Origin: Oligoflexia bacterium
GTDB taxonomy: Bacteria; Bdellovibrionota; UBA1018
Assembly: GCA_903854365.1 (NCBI GenBank)
Contig: CAINWE010000385.1
Location: forward strand, 1 to 6,315
Reading direction: 5' to 3'
Length of the DNA stretch: 6,315 nt
Notes under the pieces: model-generated
Database searches by the model: none
What the model saw: the letters and a program-made list of their open reading frames with translations, nothing else
Told to the model about the DNA's origin: nothing
Program-made: the position numbers and the translations under genes
Part shown: piece by piece, positions 1 to 6,315 of the stretch
Layout: each line of letters opens with the position of its first letter
Position numbering within the stretch: the stretch's first letter is position 1

Positions 1-1641
1 ACCTGTACCTTTAAATTTTCAAGTGCCAGTGCTCCCAACCAGAGCATTACTCAACCCGTGACCTACCATGAATTTAATCTCGTGCGATGTAATTACTCCA
101 CAGTCATCCCCTTTGATGTGACTTCGTTCTCAGTGTCTCTGGCCGTCAGCAGCTCAAACCTTTATAGCAACTCAATTCAATTTAGCACCGCCGGATCTCC
201 GTCTCTCGATACCACACGGCCCTCTGCCTACCTCAAAGTGAACCGTTACCTTTGCAAAAGTCTCATCAACGTTTCTTACCTTTTTGATACGGATTCCGGG
301 ATCTACGACCCGATTCAATCGGAAGACCCCTACCTCACTTATCCACTAGATTATTACAGCTCAAATCTCGGAAGATCCTTAGAATATTTCGTGAACAGTG
401 CCGACGTCAACGATGAATGCCCATCCATCCCAGACACCACGTCTATCCCCATTTTTAGCGTACAAGATTTTAACGGAGTGAGTACCGTTGCCCCCCCAGT
501 CCCCAGCAACTTTGACCGTTCTAGCTTTTATCTCACCACTCAACCCACGGGAGCTTTTACAGTACCCGTCAACGCCCCGATTGCCCCCTCCCTCATCTCC
601 AACGGCGACTCGCAAGGAAACTCCACCGTCGCTCCTCCTCTCGGCTACGGGGCCAGTTTTGTGACGACGAACGGTGTCGAAGGATGCCCCAGCACCAGCC
701 TCATCCCGAGCAATTACCACTGGGTCAAAGTCTGGCTTTTTCGAGCATCCCTCCCCCCTCGATCGTCCTTCGTGCCCACCAGCAGTATGAACGCGATTGC
801 TTGTAATCCCGGTACCTGGAATGTCTCAACGGACGGTTCGATACCCCCACAACAAGTCTTCACAGCCTGTCCTAACGACCCTTCCACCGTCTCCTATCAT
901 GCGATTGATTCAACTCGTTACCTCGCTAGCCGTATCGTGATGGCCGGCGTAAGCTCCGGGGGAACCCTCAGCAATACAGGCACTCAATGTGTCGATCTCA
1001 GTGCCGGCTCAGGTGCAAGTGCCTCTAGTCCCAACGCTTGCACAGTCGCGGCAAGCGGCCTACCCAACCTCCATCAGGGATCCTATACGCCCACTTCAGG
1101 CTATGATCCGGGGGTCGGTTGCGGCCTCACCTCCAACTCTCCCTTTGCAGACGTGTCGACCCAGCTCTACGGGGACGTTTGGAATCTGGTCGTTCCTCCC
1201 ACAGGCATCGGAGGCACCCTCAATCTCTCCAATATCTTAGGATGTACGATCGGACTGGATCCTTTAAATCTCTGTGGGACGCCTCTCCCGATTGCAAGCA
1301 CAATCACCAATTCTTCTTGGTCCAGACTAGTGGAGCCTACGATGACCCATCTCCAAGCGACGCCTAATTTTGATACCAATCCACGCGCAGACTATATCTT
1401 CGTCGCCTCTCCCACCACAGTCACCCGAAACGACATCGTATCTGGTACTGCGTTAGGTCAGCAGTTCATTCCCTATCGAGGAAAAACTGCTGCAGACTGC
1501 ACCGCAGATGGCAGCTGTGACCCCAACCAAAAGCTCTCTTACCTCCCGCTTCTCAACGACATTACAATCACAGCTGATCCAAATGCCACCGACCCTCAAC
1601 GAACGGGGATCTACCCGATTTGTGCCGTTCAACCGAATTAA
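1..1641 (+). CDS. Cys-rich probable exported protein of unknown function, 5' end missing
   Basis: The reading frame is open from the first base of the window, so 546 residues are visible and the true start lies upstream. The in-frame GTG at 58 is internal: the codons before it (TCTFKFS...) match the downstream gene. No known domain was recognised. The protein is rich in Ser, Thr, Asn, Pro and Gly, has about 15 scattered Cys, few Lys and no membrane segment, a composition typical of exported proteins with disulfides. A short motif, STVAPP, occurs twice (visible residues 161-166 and 208-213). Collinear anchors are shared with the next gene: CTFKFS/CSCQFS, RYxC, RAS, an Arg-rich strand near 306-313, DVWNLVV/DTVYVLD, DYI/QYI and the final CAVQP/CAEVYP. 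If the neighbour is a guide, about 107 residues, including a signal peptide, lie upstream of the window. It ends with TAA 99 bp before the next gene. Function unknown; surface or periplasmic location is inferred. Confidence 0.8.
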   Translation, partial: TCTFKFSSASAPNQSITQPVTYHEFNLVRCNYSTVIPFDVTSFSVSLAVSSSNLYSNSIQFSTAGSPSLDTTRPSAYLKVNRYLCKSLINVSYLFDTDSGIYDPIQSEDPYLTYPLDYYSSNLGRSLEYFVNSADVNDECPSIPDTTSIPIFSVQDFNGVSTVAPPVPSNFDRSSFYLTTQPTGAFTVPVNAPIAPSLISNGDSQGNSTVAPPLGYGASFVTTNGVEGCPSTSLIPSNYHWVKVWLFRASLPPRSSFVPTSSMNAIACNPGTWNVSTDGSIPPQQVFTACPNDPSTVSYHAIDSTRYLASRIVMAGVSSGGTLSNTGTQCVDLSAGSGASASSPNACTVAASGLPNLHQGSYTPTSGYDPGVGCGLTSNSPFADVSTQLYGDVWNLVVPPTGIGGTLNLSNILGCTIGLDPLNLCGTPLPIASTITNSSWSRLVEPTMTHLQATPNFDTNPRADYIFVASPTTVTRNDIVSGTALGQQFIPYRGKTAADCTADGSCDPNQKLSYLPLLNDITITADPNATDPQRTGIYPICAVQPN

Positions 1642-1740
1642 TCCGCCCTCGCGATCAAGAGATAAATCAGTTTAAAATTCTAATAAAAAGGACCAAACTA
1701 AGAACAGTAACCGCTGTGAACTGGAAAAGGAGCAAAGGAT
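1642..1740. other. Intergenic spacer between the two paralogous genes
   Basis: This 99-bp spacer is more A+T-rich than its flanks, especially at 1661-1690. It contains TAAAAT (1673-1678) and TAATAA (1681-1686), which could serve as -10 elements, but no convincing -35 element sits at the right distance. A minimal 4-bp hairpin (ACAG/CTGT, 1704-1717) lacks a T-run and is not a credible terminator. The spacer may hold a weak promoter for the downstream gene, or the two genes may simply be co-transcribed; the sequence does not decide. Confidence 0.3.
1727..1732 (+). promoter_or_regulatory. Strong ribosome binding site for the 795-aa lipoprotein gene
   Basis: AAGGAG lies 8 nt before the ATG at 1741. 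This is a near-consensus Shine-Dalgarno sequence at ideal spacing. It fixes the start codon and agrees with the signal peptide that begins there. Confidence 0.85.
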
Positions 1741-1800
1741 ATGGATCGCCCCTCTAAAATCTGGATTTTGCTTCCACTGACCTTATTATTCAACGGTTGC
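1741..1800 (+). other. Probable lipoprotein (type II) signal peptide
   Basis: This segment encodes the first 20 residues: a short basic start (Arg3, Lys6), a hydrophobic core IWILLPLTLLF and NGC ending at Cys20. Length and layout fit a lipoprotein signal cleaved before Cys20. The residues at -3 (Phe) and -2 (Asn) are uncommon for a lipobox, so cleavage by signal peptidase II is likely but not certain. Confidence 0.7.
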
Positions 1801-4128
1801 TCCAATTTTTCAACCCTACTGCAGACTACCCTCAGCATGAACGTCTCGCCCTCCGGATCCCCCAGTCCCAGTCCATCCTCAGGCCAGAAGCTCTTCATCT
1901 CAACGGCAATTCCGATCACCTCATCAAGCTCCAGCGGAGGCACCCAAAGTACCGTCTTCACTTTGAACTTCAACTCCATCCTGTCAGCCTCGAAAATTTC
2001 GGCCCACTGCAACGCAGTCGACCCTACCACGACGAGCGGAACCGCTCTGATCGCAAAGCCTTGTTCTTGTCAGTTCTCTTGGACTGCTGTGAATCCCTCC
2101 AACCCGACCGCAACACCGATCCAACGAATGGTACTCACCACCCCCGCACTCATCTCCGACTACCAGGCCAGCTGTCCTGCCCCCAGCGGGTATGCCACCG
2201 AAATACCCACCGGCAGTCAAATCAACATCTCGATGATTCCCCACTCGACTAACCCCGACCGTGCGTTATTTACTGTCAATCCCTACAACTACCTCAAAGG
2301 AGCCAGTGCAACCGGATCGAATTTTCAAGACTCAACCGGTAATTTCTTCAGCAATATTCTTCGGTATGCCTGCTACCAAACTATTTCGAAGTACATGACC
2401 GTTCAATCTCGGGCCGAACCGCAAACCCAATCCACCACCAGCGACAAAGGCGACTTTCTCTATGCGACTAAATTTTGTGTCGCGAAGAGCTCCGGCGGCA
2501 CTCTACCCGCCAATTGTCCGGCAGCCGCACCCGAGTCCTCATCACAATCTGATTACTTCAACCTCTACATTCGTGCTTCAGAAGCTGGCGGCATCCAGCA
2601 ATTCAATTCCAGTTTTATTTGCCCGATGGTCAAGGAACCCATCAGTGGCTCTCTTGCGAGTGGTGCCCAGGGTACCTATTGGCCGCTCGACGCCACCTTC
2701 GCTTTGTCCCTGGGGCCTTCGGCGAATTTTACCGTCGGCGTCGTCGCACAAACGAAACTCGCGGACGGAGTTGCCACCTCAAGCACCTGTTTTCCGAACG
2801 CCTCAGCCAGCGGTACTGCAGCAGGAACCAATGCGGGAGGAAACGGCCCTCCCGCAGACTCAAGCACGATGGTCAGCACGTGCTTGGGATTTGCTTCGCT
2901 CCCGAAAACCGACGGAACCTGCGCCCCGATTCACAATACCGCCAACCAGATCGTCCCGACTTTCCGACTCAGGCGATTTGTAGCTCTCTATCCAAGACTC
3001 TTTGACTCAACCGGAAATCCCCTTTCAGGGATGAATCAAGGTCTAGATACTGTGTATGTGTTGGATCGGCCCGTGAAAAACTCAGCTGCTACAATGGCGG
3101 GCCCGAAGCCTTGCCCTTTTTCGTACTTCGACCGAATGTCGGTGACCCAACAGGGAGGACTCCCCAGCGGCAACGCCCAAAGCACGAATATCAACAGCGG
3201 TAATTTCGCAATTGGATATAACGCTACTAATAATCCAGTTTGGAGCGGCACTAATGTGGACGGTACGGAATTTCCTAACTTAGACGGCACCGATCATCTC
3301 GGCGCTCCCTCCTGCTCTGCAGCCCTACCTTTCCTCTTCTCCAATAATGGCGTGGCTACCTTCACCTTTCAAACGATCAACTTAAATAACACTGCCCCAG
3401 GATCCCGCAACCATCAATACATTAGGCCCGTGCAGGCATTCACCCCGTACTACGTAGAGGACACTAACTTTCTCGCCTGCGCCCCTCAGGCAAGCCCCCT
3501 CCAGGACCCTCCGCTCCACTTCGCGATCGATCCCCTCACTCAACAACAAGCGTGGTGCGCCGAAGTCTATCCTACCCAAAACAATAACCTGGCCAGCCTA
3601 GATCCTCCGTTCCCTTATCCCTCCACAACTCCCACTCCCAAGGGACTCATCTCTCCCTTTACGTCACACACGATTAAGAACGTCCACAATGGGGGATCTT
3701 GTCACGCCACTTCGATCACTGTGCCGAACCTTTATCCTCCTGCTGGCTCAGCGAAGGCCCCGGGTCGCCACTCGACCTTAACGACGTGGGACAGCACCTT
3801 CAACGCCTCCCAAACCTGCGATCGGACCGTCCTCAACACCAGCACATCCTCTCAACTCTATGGAATTTCAGCCAATCCGCGAATGCCGCTCCTCGCGCGA
3901 GCCTGGGAGGTCGAAGCTGCCTTGACCGACCCCAACCTGAACCGTGCAACCAGCACTCAACCCTTTCAGTGCAAACTCACCTATGACCCCACTGGGCTAA
4001 AAACCTATCCTTCGGGCGGGTGCTGTGCTACCGGAGTACTAGCCATGCCCGCTACCCCGACCACAATCGGCAACTGGAACGGAGCGCACCTAGAACCGAC
4101 CGTGCCATGCGGATCGCCCAATTACTAA
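1741..4128 (+). CDS. Large Cys-rich probable lipoprotein of unknown function
   Basis: Complete 795-residue protein with no recognised domain. The ATG is set by AAGGAG 8 nt upstream and by an N-terminal export signal: Arg3/Lys6, a hydrophobic core at about 7-17, then LLFNGC with Cys20 as the probable lipidated residue. The lipobox is imperfect (Phe at -3, Asn at -2), but Ser at +2 would suit outer-membrane sorting. A Ser/Pro linker (37-48) follows. The rest is rich in Ser, Thr, Asn, Pro and Ala, with about 22 Cys in total (for example 90, 108, 110, 145, 211, 606, 761, 762, 790) and a low-complexity Ala/Ser/Gly/Asn stretch at about 353-376. There is no CxxCH haem motif and no further membrane helix. 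Residues 108-611 align in order with the preceding gene, so the two are probably diverged tandem duplicates. Residues 612-795, with six Cys, have no counterpart there. The RNA synthase gene follows after 18 bp. Surface or periplasmic role inferred; function unknown. Confidence 0.88.
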   Translation: MDRPSKIWILLPLTLLFNGCSNFSTLLQTTLSMNVSPSGSPSPSPSSGQKLFISTAIPITSSSSSGGTQSTVFTLNFNSILSASKISAHCNAVDPTTTSGTALIAKPCSCQFSWTAVNPSNPTATPIQRMVLTTPALISDYQASCPAPSGYATEIPTGSQINISMIPHSTNPDRALFTVNPYNYLKGASATGSNFQDSTGNFFSNILRYACYQTISKYMTVQSRAEPQTQSTTSDKGDFLYATKFCVAKSSGGTLPANCPAAAPESSSQSDYFNLYIRASEAGGIQQFNSSFICPMVKEPISGSLASGAQGTYWPLDATFALSLGPSANFTVGVVAQTKLADGVATSSTCFPNASASGTAAGTNAGGNGPPADSSTMVSTCLGFASLPKTDGTCAPIHNTANQIVPTFRLRRFVALYPRLFDSTGNPLSGMNQGLDTVYVLDRPVKNSAATMAGPKPCPFSYFDRMSVTQQGGLPSGNAQSTNINSGNFAIGYNATNNPVWSGTNVDGTEFPNLDGTDHLGAPSCSAALPFLFSNNGVATFTFQTINLNNTAPGSRNHQYIRPVQAFTPYYVEDTNFLACAPQASPLQDPPLHFAIDPLTQQQAWCAEVYPTQNNNLASLDPPFPYPSTTPTPKGLISPFTSHTIKNVHNGGSCHATSITVPNLYPPAGSAKAPGRHSTLTTWDSTFNASQTCDRTVLNTSTSSQLYGISANPRMPLLARAWEVEAALTDPNLNRATSTQPFQCKLTYDPTGLKTYPSGGCCATGVLAMPATPTTIGNWNGAHLEPTVPCGSPNY
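1849..1884 (+). repeat. Ser/Pro low-complexity linker in the lipoprotein
   Basis: The codons give PSGSPSPSPSSG (residues 37-48), a run of alternating Ser and Pro. Placed 17 residues after the probable lipidated Cys, it looks like a flexible tether between the membrane anchor and the folded part. It is protein-level low complexity rather than an exact DNA repeat. Confidence 0.5.
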
Positions 4129-4132
4129 GATC

Positions 4133-4136
4133 GAGG
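4133..4136 (+). promoter_or_regulatory. Weak ribosome binding site choosing the ATG at 4147
   Basis: GAGG lies 10 nt before ATG 4147 but only 1 nt before the in-frame TTG at 4138, so it favours the ATG. Another in-frame ATG at 4198 has GGAG only 3 nt upstream (4191-4194), too close for good initiation. The site is just past the stop codon of the preceding gene, which suits translational coupling. Confidence 0.5.
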
Positions 4137-4146
4137 CTTGAACGAG

Positions 4147-5145
4147 ATGAACCCTACCCGCACTCACCCTGTCCCTTCTCGAAAGCCAGCGGAGCTCATG
4201 GGCGATACCCAAACCATCTCGGTTCACGTCCATGAGAGAGCGCGGCGGATCGACCAATTACTTCTGAACGCTCTCGAATCCCTGCAAGTTCAGATCTCGA
4301 GAAGCCAACTCAAAAAATGGTTTCAAAACCAGCTCATTCTCTACCAGAACCATCCGATTGCGCCCTCATTCGAGCTTCCGCTGGGAATTCATCCCATCCA
4401 AATTCCGCGACCGAACACCCTCACACCCACTCCCCAAGCATCGACCCAAGGATCGTTCTTAAAGATTCTCTACGAAGATGCGCAGCTCCTCGTTCTCCAT
4501 AAGACATCGGGAGTACCGTCTGCACCCCAAACTTCTGCTCAAACAGAGACGGCCGTAGGATCAGCATTGACTTATTTCCCACCCCTCTTCGGAGTAGGCG
4601 ATCAGCCGCTTGAGCCAGGATTGGTGCATCGTCTGGACACGGGGACCAGCGGCGCTCTGGTCTTCGCTAAGACTCAATCAGAATTCGACCGCCTCAAAAC
4701 CCTATGGAAAAAACGCGAAGTAGTAAAAATCTACCGCGCAATCTCGACTCTCGAGCATCCCCTGCAGCTTCCTCTTCAGGTCGAAACTCCGCTTGCGCAT
4801 CACGCAAAATCAAAAAAAAGAATGATTGCTTTGAACCATTCTAAAATGATTCACTTCCGAGGGAAGCCCATCCCAGCTCTGACCCGAGTCCTCGAAGGCT
4901 TCGCACTCCCCACCTCACCTCTCTTCGACCTTACTGTAGAAATCGAAACGGGAGTGATGCATCAAATCCGCTGTCATCTCGAATCCATCGGAGCACCCAT
5001 CTGGGGCGATCCTATTTATGGACGAAAAAATTTTGCTCTCCCTGCAGAGCGGCTTTGGCTCCATGCCTGGAAACTCGCATTCCCACTCAAGTCGGGGAGC
5101 CCCTTAGAAATCGAAGCACCTCTTCCACCCCACTGGCCCAAGTAA
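4147..5145 (+). CDS. RluA-family RNA pseudouridine synthase
   Basis: Enzymes of this family convert specific uridines in rRNA or tRNA to pseudouridine in the cytoplasm. From the ATG at 4147 the protein has 332 residues, normal for the family. An S4-type RNA-binding domain spans about 31-77 (RRIDQLL, then SRSQLKKW). The catalytic domain starts near 105 (LKILYEDAQLLVLHKTSGV). Motif I is GLVHRLDTGTSG with catalytic Asp164; KIYRA supplies the conserved Tyr196; RVLEG and HQIRCHL (272 onward) followed by GDPIYG complete the fold. The usual TGRxHQIR reads TGVMHQIR here, so the first Arg is replaced. An upstream TTG (4138) would add three residues and has a poorer ribosome-site spacing. The gene begins 18 bp after the lipoprotein gene, probably in the same transcript. 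The target uridine, and assignment to RluA, RluC or RluD, cannot be settled from the sequence. Confidence 0.93.
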   Translation: MNPTRTHPVPSRKPAELMGDTQTISVHVHERARRIDQLLLNALESLQVQISRSQLKKWFQNQLILYQNHPIAPSFELPLGIHPIQIPRPNTLTPTPQASTQGSFLKILYEDAQLLVLHKTSGVPSAPQTSAQTETAVGSALTYFPPLFGVGDQPLEPGLVHRLDTGTSGALVFAKTQSEFDRLKTLWKKREVVKIYRAISTLEHPLQLPLQVETPLAHHAKSKKRMIALNHSKMIHFRGKPIPALTRVLEGFALPTSPLFDLTVEIETGVMHQIRCHLESIGAPIWGDPIYGRKNFALPAERLWLHAWKLAFPLKSGSPLEIEAPLPPHWPK

Positions 5146-5158
5146 CGCAAAGTTCACC
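5146..5158. other. Thirteen-bp junction between convergent genes
   Basis: Only 13 bp separate the TAA of the pseudouridine synthase gene from the TAG of nrdJ. Neither this stretch nor the adjoining gene ends shows a GC-rich hairpin followed by a T-run on either strand. Transcripts may therefore overlap at their 3' ends or stop by a factor-dependent route. Confidence 0.6.
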
Positions 5159-6315
5159 CTAACCGCAGCTCTCGCAAAACGGAGCCTCAGCCAGAGTCGA
5201 AGACTCAGCGGAGGCCGGACCCCGCACGGTTAAAGGTTGGGAGAGCTTAGATCCATCGCGATAGATCGCAATGGCTTTCAAGCCTAGCTTCCAAGCCTGC
5301 TCATAGAGCCCTTGAATCTCTGCGACAGACGCCGTCTGCGGTAAATTCACAGTTTTTGAGATGGCGCCTGACACCCAAGGTTGAATGGCCGCAAGCATCT
5401 TCAAATGTCCAAGGGGTGCAATGCACCTTTGATCACGGGGGCCAGTCGGATGAGCGCAATCAAAAACCGCAAGGTGTTCAGATCGCAAGTGAGGAGCTTG
5501 CTCTAAACTCATTTTATCTAGAATAAATTTATTGATCTCAGAAATCTGATTTTCAGTATAGTTGAGTCTCCGAAGTGCGGCTGCAATCGAGCCGTTCACC
5601 ATCTTCACGGAACCTCCGCCGGAGAGTTTCTTAAATTTAACCAGTGAAAACTCAGGCTCCACCCCTGTCGTATCGCAATCCATCAGTAATCCGATCGTCC
5701 CCGTAGGGGCCATCACCGTAACTTGCGCATTCCGATAGCCGAATTTTTTCCCGAGCTTCAGTGCCAGATCCCAAACTTCTTGCGCTGATTGAATCAACCC
5801 TTGCGGGACTTGGTTCGAGGCAATCTCTTCAGCAGCCTTTTTATGCCGCTCAATCACCTTGAGCATCGGCGCTCGATTCTGCTTAAACTTTCGAAACGGA
5901 CCCATCACCGATGCCATCTCTGCACTCACGGAATAGGCATGACCACACAAAATCGAGGTCAAAGACGAGGCCCAAGCCCGTCCTGCATCGCTATCATAAG
6001 GAAGCCCTAAGCGCATCAGAAGAGCCCCCAAGTTAGCATAGCCTAACCCGAGAGGGCGGTGCTCAATCGAGTTGCGAGCAATCTTCTCAGTCGGGTAACT
6101 CGATAGACTCACCAAAATATCCTGAGCAATTAGAAAAGTCCGCCCGGCGCTCAGATAGCTCTCTCGATCAAACTGTCCATCTTCCTTCAAAAATTTTACT
6201 AAATTCAGCGAAGCGAGATTACAAGCAGAATCATCCAAAAACATGAACTCCGAACACGGATTAGAGGCACGGATCGGGCCAGACTGAGGGCAAGTGTGCC
6301 ATCCCTGAATGGTCG
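5159..6315 (-). CDS. nrdJ: Adenosylcobalamin-dependent class II ribonucleotide reductase, C-terminal part
   Basis: Class II reductases make deoxyribonucleotides in the cytoplasm, using adenosylcobalamin to form a thiyl radical without oxygen or a small subunit. The frame is open to the window edge, so 384 residues are visible and the N-terminal half is missing; the ATG at 6244 is internal. Near the start, GWHTCPQSG leads into NPCSEFMFLDDSACNLASLN. This gives the catalytic Asn18, thiyl Cys20 and Glu22, and the partner Cys31 eleven residues on, the same spacing as Cys322 and Cys333 of the Thermotoga maritima enzyme. The phosphate-binding APTGTIG and then DCDTTGVEPEF are typical NrdJ sequences. 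The C-terminal landmark IYRDGSKLSQPL is followed by only 29 residues ending in FCESCG and TAG. Many NrdJ proteins carry a further domain and a full four-Cys zinc ribbon there, so this tail looks minimal or truncated. The CxxC may still re-reduce the active site. Gene regulation lies outside the window. Confidence 0.95.
   Translation of the reverse strand, partial: TIQGWHTCPQSGPIRASNPCSEFMFLDDSACNLASLNLVKFLKEDGQFDRESYLSAGRTFLIAQDILVSLSSYPTEKIARNSIEHRPLGLGYANLGALLMRLGLPYDSDAGRAWASSLTSILCGHAYSVSAEMASVMGPFRKFKQNRAPMLKVIERHKKAAEEIASNQVPQGLIQSAQEVWDLALKLGKKFGYRNAQVTVMAPTGTIGLLMDCDTTGVEPEFSLVKFKKLSGGGSVKMVNGSIAAALRRLNYTENQISEINKFILDKMSLEQAPHLRSEHLAVFDCAHPTGPRDQRCIAPLGHLKMLAAIQPWVSGAISKTVNLPQTASVAEIQGLYEQAWKLGLKAIAIYRDGSKLSQPLTVRGPASAESSTLAEAPFCESCG

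Noticed and set aside
58..60. GTG as the start of the first gene
   Set aside because: The frame is open to the window edge, and the codons before it carry the CTFKFS anchor shared with the paralogue.
491..497. C7 run in the first gene as a phase-variation tract
   Set aside because: The run is short, the frame is intact, and similar short C-runs are expected from Pro codons in this C-rich strand.
379..720. Minus-strand open frame of 113 codons
   Set aside because: It lies opposite the first exported protein, is rich in Gly, Val and Arg from the antisense of a C-rich strand, and shows no recognisable motif.
2462..2983. Open frame of 173 codons overlapping the lipoprotein gene in another frame
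   Set aside because: It has Arg/Pro-rich nonsense composition and no good ribosome site, and it lies wholly inside a better-supported gene; a shadow frame.
3688..3720. SCH in the lipoprotein as part of a c-type haem motif
   Set aside because: A haem site needs CxxCH; here the residue three before the Cys of CH is not Cys, and no other CxxCH occurs in the protein.
4812..4819. A8 run in the pseudouridine synthase gene as a slippage or frameshift site
   Set aside because: The zero frame continues through all conserved motifs to the stop, so no shift is needed.
5140..5161. TAG readthrough extending NrdJ
   Set aside because: The residues after the TAG (GELCVTWASG) do not resemble the rest of a zinc ribbon, and they would run antisense into the convergent gene.

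Overview
The window holds four protein-coding genes. Three lie head to tail on the + strand and one runs toward them on the - strand; the first and the last are cut by the window edges. By eye the G+C content is a little above one half. The + strand is conspicuously C-rich and G-poor, including across the minus-strand gene. A lipoprotein-type signal, an RluA-type pseudouridine synthase and a long class II ribonucleotide reductase fit a Gram-negative bacterium. A predatory or Bdellovibrionota-like lineage is a guess from the style of the large exported proteins, not something the sequence proves.

Positions 1-4128 hold two large Cys-, Ser-, Thr-, Asn- and Pro-rich proteins that match no family I recognise. 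The first (1-1641) lacks its N-terminus. The second (1741-4128, 795 aa) is complete and starts with a probable lipoprotein signal peptide (Cys20), followed by a Ser/Pro linker. The two look like diverged tandem paralogues: at least seven short anchors occur in the same order in both, ending in a shared Cys-Ala motif. The first protein stops there, while the second continues for about 184 residues. This pair is the most likely uncharacterised system in the window, probably a cell-surface or periplasmic function.

Positions 4147-5145 encode an RluA-family pseudouridine synthase (S4 RNA-binding domain plus catalytic domain with HRLD). It starts 18 bp after the second exported protein and is probably co-transcribed with it, although no functional link is obvious.

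Positions 5159-6315 (- strand) encode the C-terminal 384 residues of an adenosylcobalamin-dependent class II ribonucleotide reductase (NrdJ), with the thiyl-radical Cys, the catalytic Asn/Glu and the partner Cys all visible. Its tail is unusually short: it ends just after the first CxxCG of what is, in many homologues, a C-terminal zinc ribbon. It converges on the pseudouridine synthase gene with only 13 bp between stop codons and no evident terminator. No RNA genes, mobile elements, CRISPR arrays or attachment sites were seen.
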